Assembly (NCBI RefSeq): GCF_019063845.1
Contig: NZ_CP077683.1
Span: forward strand, 1,550,001 to 1,614,000
Reading direction: 5' to 3'
Length of the DNA stretch: 64,000 nucleotides
From: Geomonas subterranea
GTDB lineage: Bacteria; Desulfobacterota; Desulfuromonadia; Geobacterales; Geobacteraceae
The translations under genes and the position numbers were made by a program. The notes beneath the pieces are model-generated. The model did not search any database. It was not told where the DNA came from and was given only the letters and a program-made list of their open reading frames with translations. Of the stretch, positions 61,078 to 64,000 are shown piece after piece. Numbering within the stretch: position 1 is the stretch's first letter; the number at the start of each line of letters is the position of its first letter.

Positions 61078-61836
61078 TTACCGGTAGCTGTCCCAGAACA
61101 GCTTCGCCGTCACCGCCAGCACCGAGCAGATGAACACCGGCCTCACGAACCGGGTCCCCTTGTGAATCACGAGCCTCGCGCCGATGCGCGCGCCGGCCGC
61201 CTGTCCCACCCCCATCAGCAGCCCCGCCCCGAGGAGCACGTGGCCGCCGGCCACGAATACCACCAGCGACACGATGTTGCTCACGAAGTTGAAGAGCTTG
61301 GTGTATCCGGTCCCCTTGCGCATGTCGAAGCCCAGCCCCAGCATGATAGCGATCACCCAGAAGGAGCCGGTCCCCGGCCCGAGGAATCCGTCGTAGAAGC
61401 CGAGCCCCAGTCCGGCCACCCCGTAAAAGAGCCTGCGTGGCAGTCGCGGGTGCACCTCCTGCGCTCCGAGCCTCGGCGTGAAGATGGTGTAGCAGAGTAT
61501 GGCGAGCAAAAGAAACGGGATGCACCTCTTCAAAAAGCCAGGATCGATCTGCTGGACCGTGTAGGAGCCGAGGATGGCGCCTATGGCGGTCCAGATCACC
61601 CCCGGGAGAGCGTCGCGCAGGTTGACCGTGCCCGCCTTGACGAAGTGCGCCATGGCGCTGCAGGAGCCGAAACTGGCCTGGAGCTTGTTGGTGCCGAGCG
61701 CTGCCTGCGGCGGGAGCCCGATACCGAGCAGCACCGGGATGGTGATGAGGCCGCCACCGCCGGCGATGGCGTCGATGAGGCCGGCAACCGCGCCGGCAAG
61801 GAACAGGACGGGAAAAAGAACCGGTGAAATCTCCAT
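61078..61836 (-). CDS. TSUP-family (TauE/SafE) transporter
   Basis: The 252-residue protein has about eight membrane segments in two repeats, with GLIDAIAGGGGLITIPVLL in the first and GLGLGFYDGFLGPGTGSFW in the second, the signature of TauE/SafE exporters. It probably moves sulfite, sulfoacetate or a related organosulfur anion. It lies three bases after the next hypothetical gene and is likely cotranscribed. Confidence 0.92.
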   Translation of the reverse strand: MEISPVLFPVLFLAGAVAGLIDAIAGGGGLITIPVLLGIGLPPQAALGTNKLQASFGSCSAMAHFVKAGTVNLRDALPGVIWTAIGAILGSYTVQQIDPGFLKRCIPFLLLAILCYTIFTPRLGAQEVHPRLPRRLFYGVAGLGLGFYDGFLGPGTGSFWVIAIMLGLGFDMRKGTGYTKLFNFVSNIVSLVVFVAGGHVLLGAGLLMGVGQAAGARIGARLVIHKGTRFVRPVFICSVLAVTAKLFWDSYR

Positions 61837-61839
61837 GAA

Positions 61840-63966
61840 CTAGCTGTCACTCCCCCGCCTGCCGTGGTTGCGCTTGCGGTATGCCGCCAAACTCTGTCGT
61901 GCTATCGATACTGCCAACGGAATCTCCTTCAGTGCGATCGTTTCATCGGCGACGGCCTGCGCCACGTGGTACATCCGCTGCCAGGGGATGGGCGCCTCCC
62001 TGCCCGCCACCTTGAGCCAGAGCGTTTCCAGCACCAGCCGCAGCGACAGCTCCGGGCGCAACTGCTCCAGAACCTGGTCGCACAGCCGCTCCACCGCAGT
62101 CACCCCCTTCGCAGGGCCGCTGCCGCCGCCAGCCGCCTCCATGGCGCTCTCAACCGCGCTCCCCTCCACTTTCCACGACCCGAACAGGGCGCGGTAGCGG
62201 TGCCACCCTCCCGACTCCGCCAGGGCCATGACCTCCGCGCCGGGACCATCGCCGGGAGCGCATTCCGCGGCCGCCTCCTCGCCCAACTGCCGCAGCGTCC
62301 CGACGGGGTCAGGCTCACATCCCTTCCAATGGTCGCGCCCCAGCAGCTCGGCCGCACGCACCAGCCAGTGTCCGGGCACCCTCCCCCGTTCCATCCCGGC
62401 CGCGATGGCCATTCCCAGGCGCAGGTCGAGGTATTCCCCGGTCGACGGCAGGCAGCAGCGCTGGCTGCGGGCGGCCCGAATGAAGTCCTCCCTGTCCCTG
62501 CGCGTCTCAAGCCGGACCACCGTGCAGTCGACGATGCCCCTTTCCTGCTGCAGCACGAAGGTGCAGCCGGCATACGCCTCATGGTCCGGGACGATCACAT
62601 GGAAGACCTGCCCCCCGGTTCCGTCCAGGCAGCTGGCGTACACGCTCTCGTCACCGGGCGGATCGAGGTGGGCGCACGCAACGCGCGCCCTGCGCGCGTT
62701 GCTTATGGTCTGGTCGACGATGCTGCGGGCCGGCTCGGGAAACCAGTTGCGCGCCATGATCAGGCGGCGCAGCGTGTTCGGCGTGAGGGTGGCGGCCGCA
62801 ACCGACACCAGCATCCGTGCAGCCTCCCGGGACAGTTCCGGATCGGGATCGAAGATGAGCAGCGCGGCTATCTCGCGCAGGAAGGGGGCGTCGGCGGTCA
62901 GGAGCTCCCAAGTCAGCCCGGGCCTCAGTTCCGGGTCGTTTGCCGCGAAGAGTACGAGAATCTCCTGGGCTCCGGCAAAGGGGCAAGTCACTCCCGCCGA
63001 GGCGAAATGCCTGAGAATACCGGCGAGGAATTCTTCCCCCGAGGCGGCGGCCACCTCCAGGGGGGACTCCTTGCCTCCCTCCCCTGACCGGCATATCGCC
63101 TGCAGCTCGGGGATAAGCTTGACGCGAGCGCGGACCAGGATGTCCTTCACCGAAAGGCGCAGCTCCATGCCGCTCTTCTCCCGGTACACCCGCAGCGCGA
63201 GGGCGCTTTGCAACCGCTGCATCTGCTGCCTCGCTCCGATGCGCCCCCCCGCCGTTTCGACCTCGTAGAACTCGAGGGTGAGGGAAAGTATCCTCAACGC
63301 GGCCGAGAGCCTGTCGTGATCGGCCTCCTGGGCGCGACCAAACGACGCCAGCAGGGCGGCCAGCTCCTCCACCGCGAGGGGATCGGCCAGCAGGTGACGG
63401 TGCAGCTCATCCTGCAGGGGCAAAAGGATGGAGACCGGAGCGCTCACCCCGGCCCGGGCGTACAGATCCACCAGGCGCATGGTGCCGGTCGGCTCTCCCT
63501 GCGTGGCGGCTGGGGGGGGCGGACAACAGGGGGTGCAACCGTGACGGACGGATTCGTTCAGCACGCTCTCCAGGTCCGGGGCGGGCATGGCACGATAGAA
63601 AAGGTCGCCGGGAAGCGGAAAAGACCTCCCCTGGTAGGGGGAGCCATCGATCAACTCCCGCACCTCGCCGTAGCGCTGGTACATGCGCGCCACCCACTCC
63701 GGGCGCGAGTTGAGGGTATGTACGCAAAAATCGAGGAGTTCGGGGGCGTAGGGAACCTGGTAGCTGGAGCCGTCCAGGTAGGGGCCTGAGAAGGGGCCGT
63801 CGCCGTCGAAACCAAGGCAGATCATCGCCTTCTGCCTCTGCTTCTGGTCCAGCACCAAAAAGGTAACCCGGCGGCAGTCGCATCCGGGGCTCGTGCAGTA
63901 ACATTCGACGAAGGCGTAGCTCCCCCTGGGGATGCCGCCGCTGCGCGCGTGCAGTTCCAGGGTCAT
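61840..63966 (-). CDS. large hypothetical protein with Cys-rich N terminus
   Basis: The 708-residue protein has CYCTSPGCDCRRVTF (Cys22, 24, 29, 31) near its start, a second Cys group (GCTPCCPP, about 140-150) and a long helical, HEAT-like middle (LREIAALLIFDPDPELSREA). Its C-terminal third ends in a basic tail. I do not recognise a family. The N-terminal Cys group could bind zinc. The frame is open to the window edge, so the true start may lie beyond 63966. It precedes the TSUP gene by three bases. Confidence 0.7.
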   Translation of the reverse strand: MTLELHARSGGIPRGSYAFVECYCTSPGCDCRRVTFLVLDQKQRQKAMICLGFDGDGPFSGPYLDGSSYQVPYAPELLDFCVHTLNSRPEWVARMYQRYGEVRELIDGSPYQGRSFPLPGDLFYRAMPAPDLESVLNESVRHGCTPCCPPPPAATQGEPTGTMRLVDLYARAGVSAPVSILLPLQDELHRHLLADPLAVEELAALLASFGRAQEADHDRLSAALRILSLTLEFYEVETAGGRIGARQQMQRLQSALALRVYREKSGMELRLSVKDILVRARVKLIPELQAICRSGEGGKESPLEVAAASGEEFLAGILRHFASAGVTCPFAGAQEILVLFAANDPELRPGLTWELLTADAPFLREIAALLIFDPDPELSREAARMLVSVAAATLTPNTLRRLIMARNWFPEPARSIVDQTISNARRARVACAHLDPPGDESVYASCLDGTGGQVFHVIVPDHEAYAGCTFVLQQERGIVDCTVVRLETRRDREDFIRAARSQRCCLPSTGEYLDLRLGMAIAAGMERGRVPGHWLVRAAELLGRDHWKGCEPDPVGTLRQLGEEAAAECAPGDGPGAEVMALAESGGWHRYRALFGSWKVEGSAVESAMEAAGGGSGPAKGVTAVERLCDQVLEQLRPELSLRLVLETLWLKVAGREAPIPWQRMYHVAQAVADETIALKEIPLAVSIARQSLAAYRKRNHGRRGSDS

Positions 63967-64000
63967 GGTGGCCCCGGCTGCGCCCGGAAAGATCTGGTGG

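Overview
The window looks like a chromosomal segment of a member of the Geobacteraceae (Geobacter/Geomonas/Citrifermentans group). This is inferred from high-GC coding sequence, a secreted decaheme c-type cytochrome with a chitobiase-like domain, many sensor kinases, an AmmeMemoRadiSam radical SAM enzyme, a DASS/Rrf2 pair and a dispersed intergenic palindrome of a kind common in that group. No rRNA, tRNA, CRISPR array, prophage or intact insertion sequence was seen.

Layout. 1-6500: 3' end of phosphofructokinase, a VOC protein, then minus-strand housekeeping genes (TPR, HAD, HNH, rnhA, plsC, PAS histidine kinase, amrS) and a small zinc-ribbon protein with its own promoter. 6500-13600: a queuosine mannosyltransferase-like GT and the elongasome genes mreC-mreD-mrdA-rodA, preceded by rfbA and an RmlC-like cupin; mreB is not adjacent. 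13700-27200: PhnA-like protein, sfsA, an anti-sigma-type ATPase, two large SNF2 helicases, nudC and the agmatine deiminase pathway (aguA-aguB) with a MITE-like inverted repeat between the two genes. 27300-35900: CHASE3-GAF-GGDEF cyclase, lipoprotein, MFS and EamA transporters, PfkB kinase, a tandem array of the dispersed palindrome, then an Rrf2 regulator, a DASS symporter and a frameshifted gene. 36500-43700: VOC protein, a DACNV/DAC (cyclic-di-AMP-synthase-like) protein, MuiA-family protein, an outer-membrane HExxH/beta-propeller/beta-barrel fusion and an atypical SDR. 43800-55050: decaheme cytochrome with a structured leader, and an overlapping signalling operon cheR / substrate-binding lipoprotein / four-receiver hybrid kinase / hybrid kinase. 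55300-59900: glycyl radical enzyme of the hydroxyproline dehydratase type with its activase and a ferredoxin-fused aldo/keto reductase. 59900-64000: slyX, conserved hypotheticals and a TSUP exporter.

The most promising items are (i) the cheR-SBP-kinase-kinase operon, (ii) an identical 13-base promoter element at three loci, one of which drives that operon, (iii) the nested-stem leader of the decaheme cytochrome, (iv) the DACNV cyclase-like protein with altered DGA and RHR motifs, (v) the metalloprotease/propeller/barrel fusion and (vi) the glycyl radical enzyme cluster. All functions are inferred from motifs and remembered family features; no searches were run.
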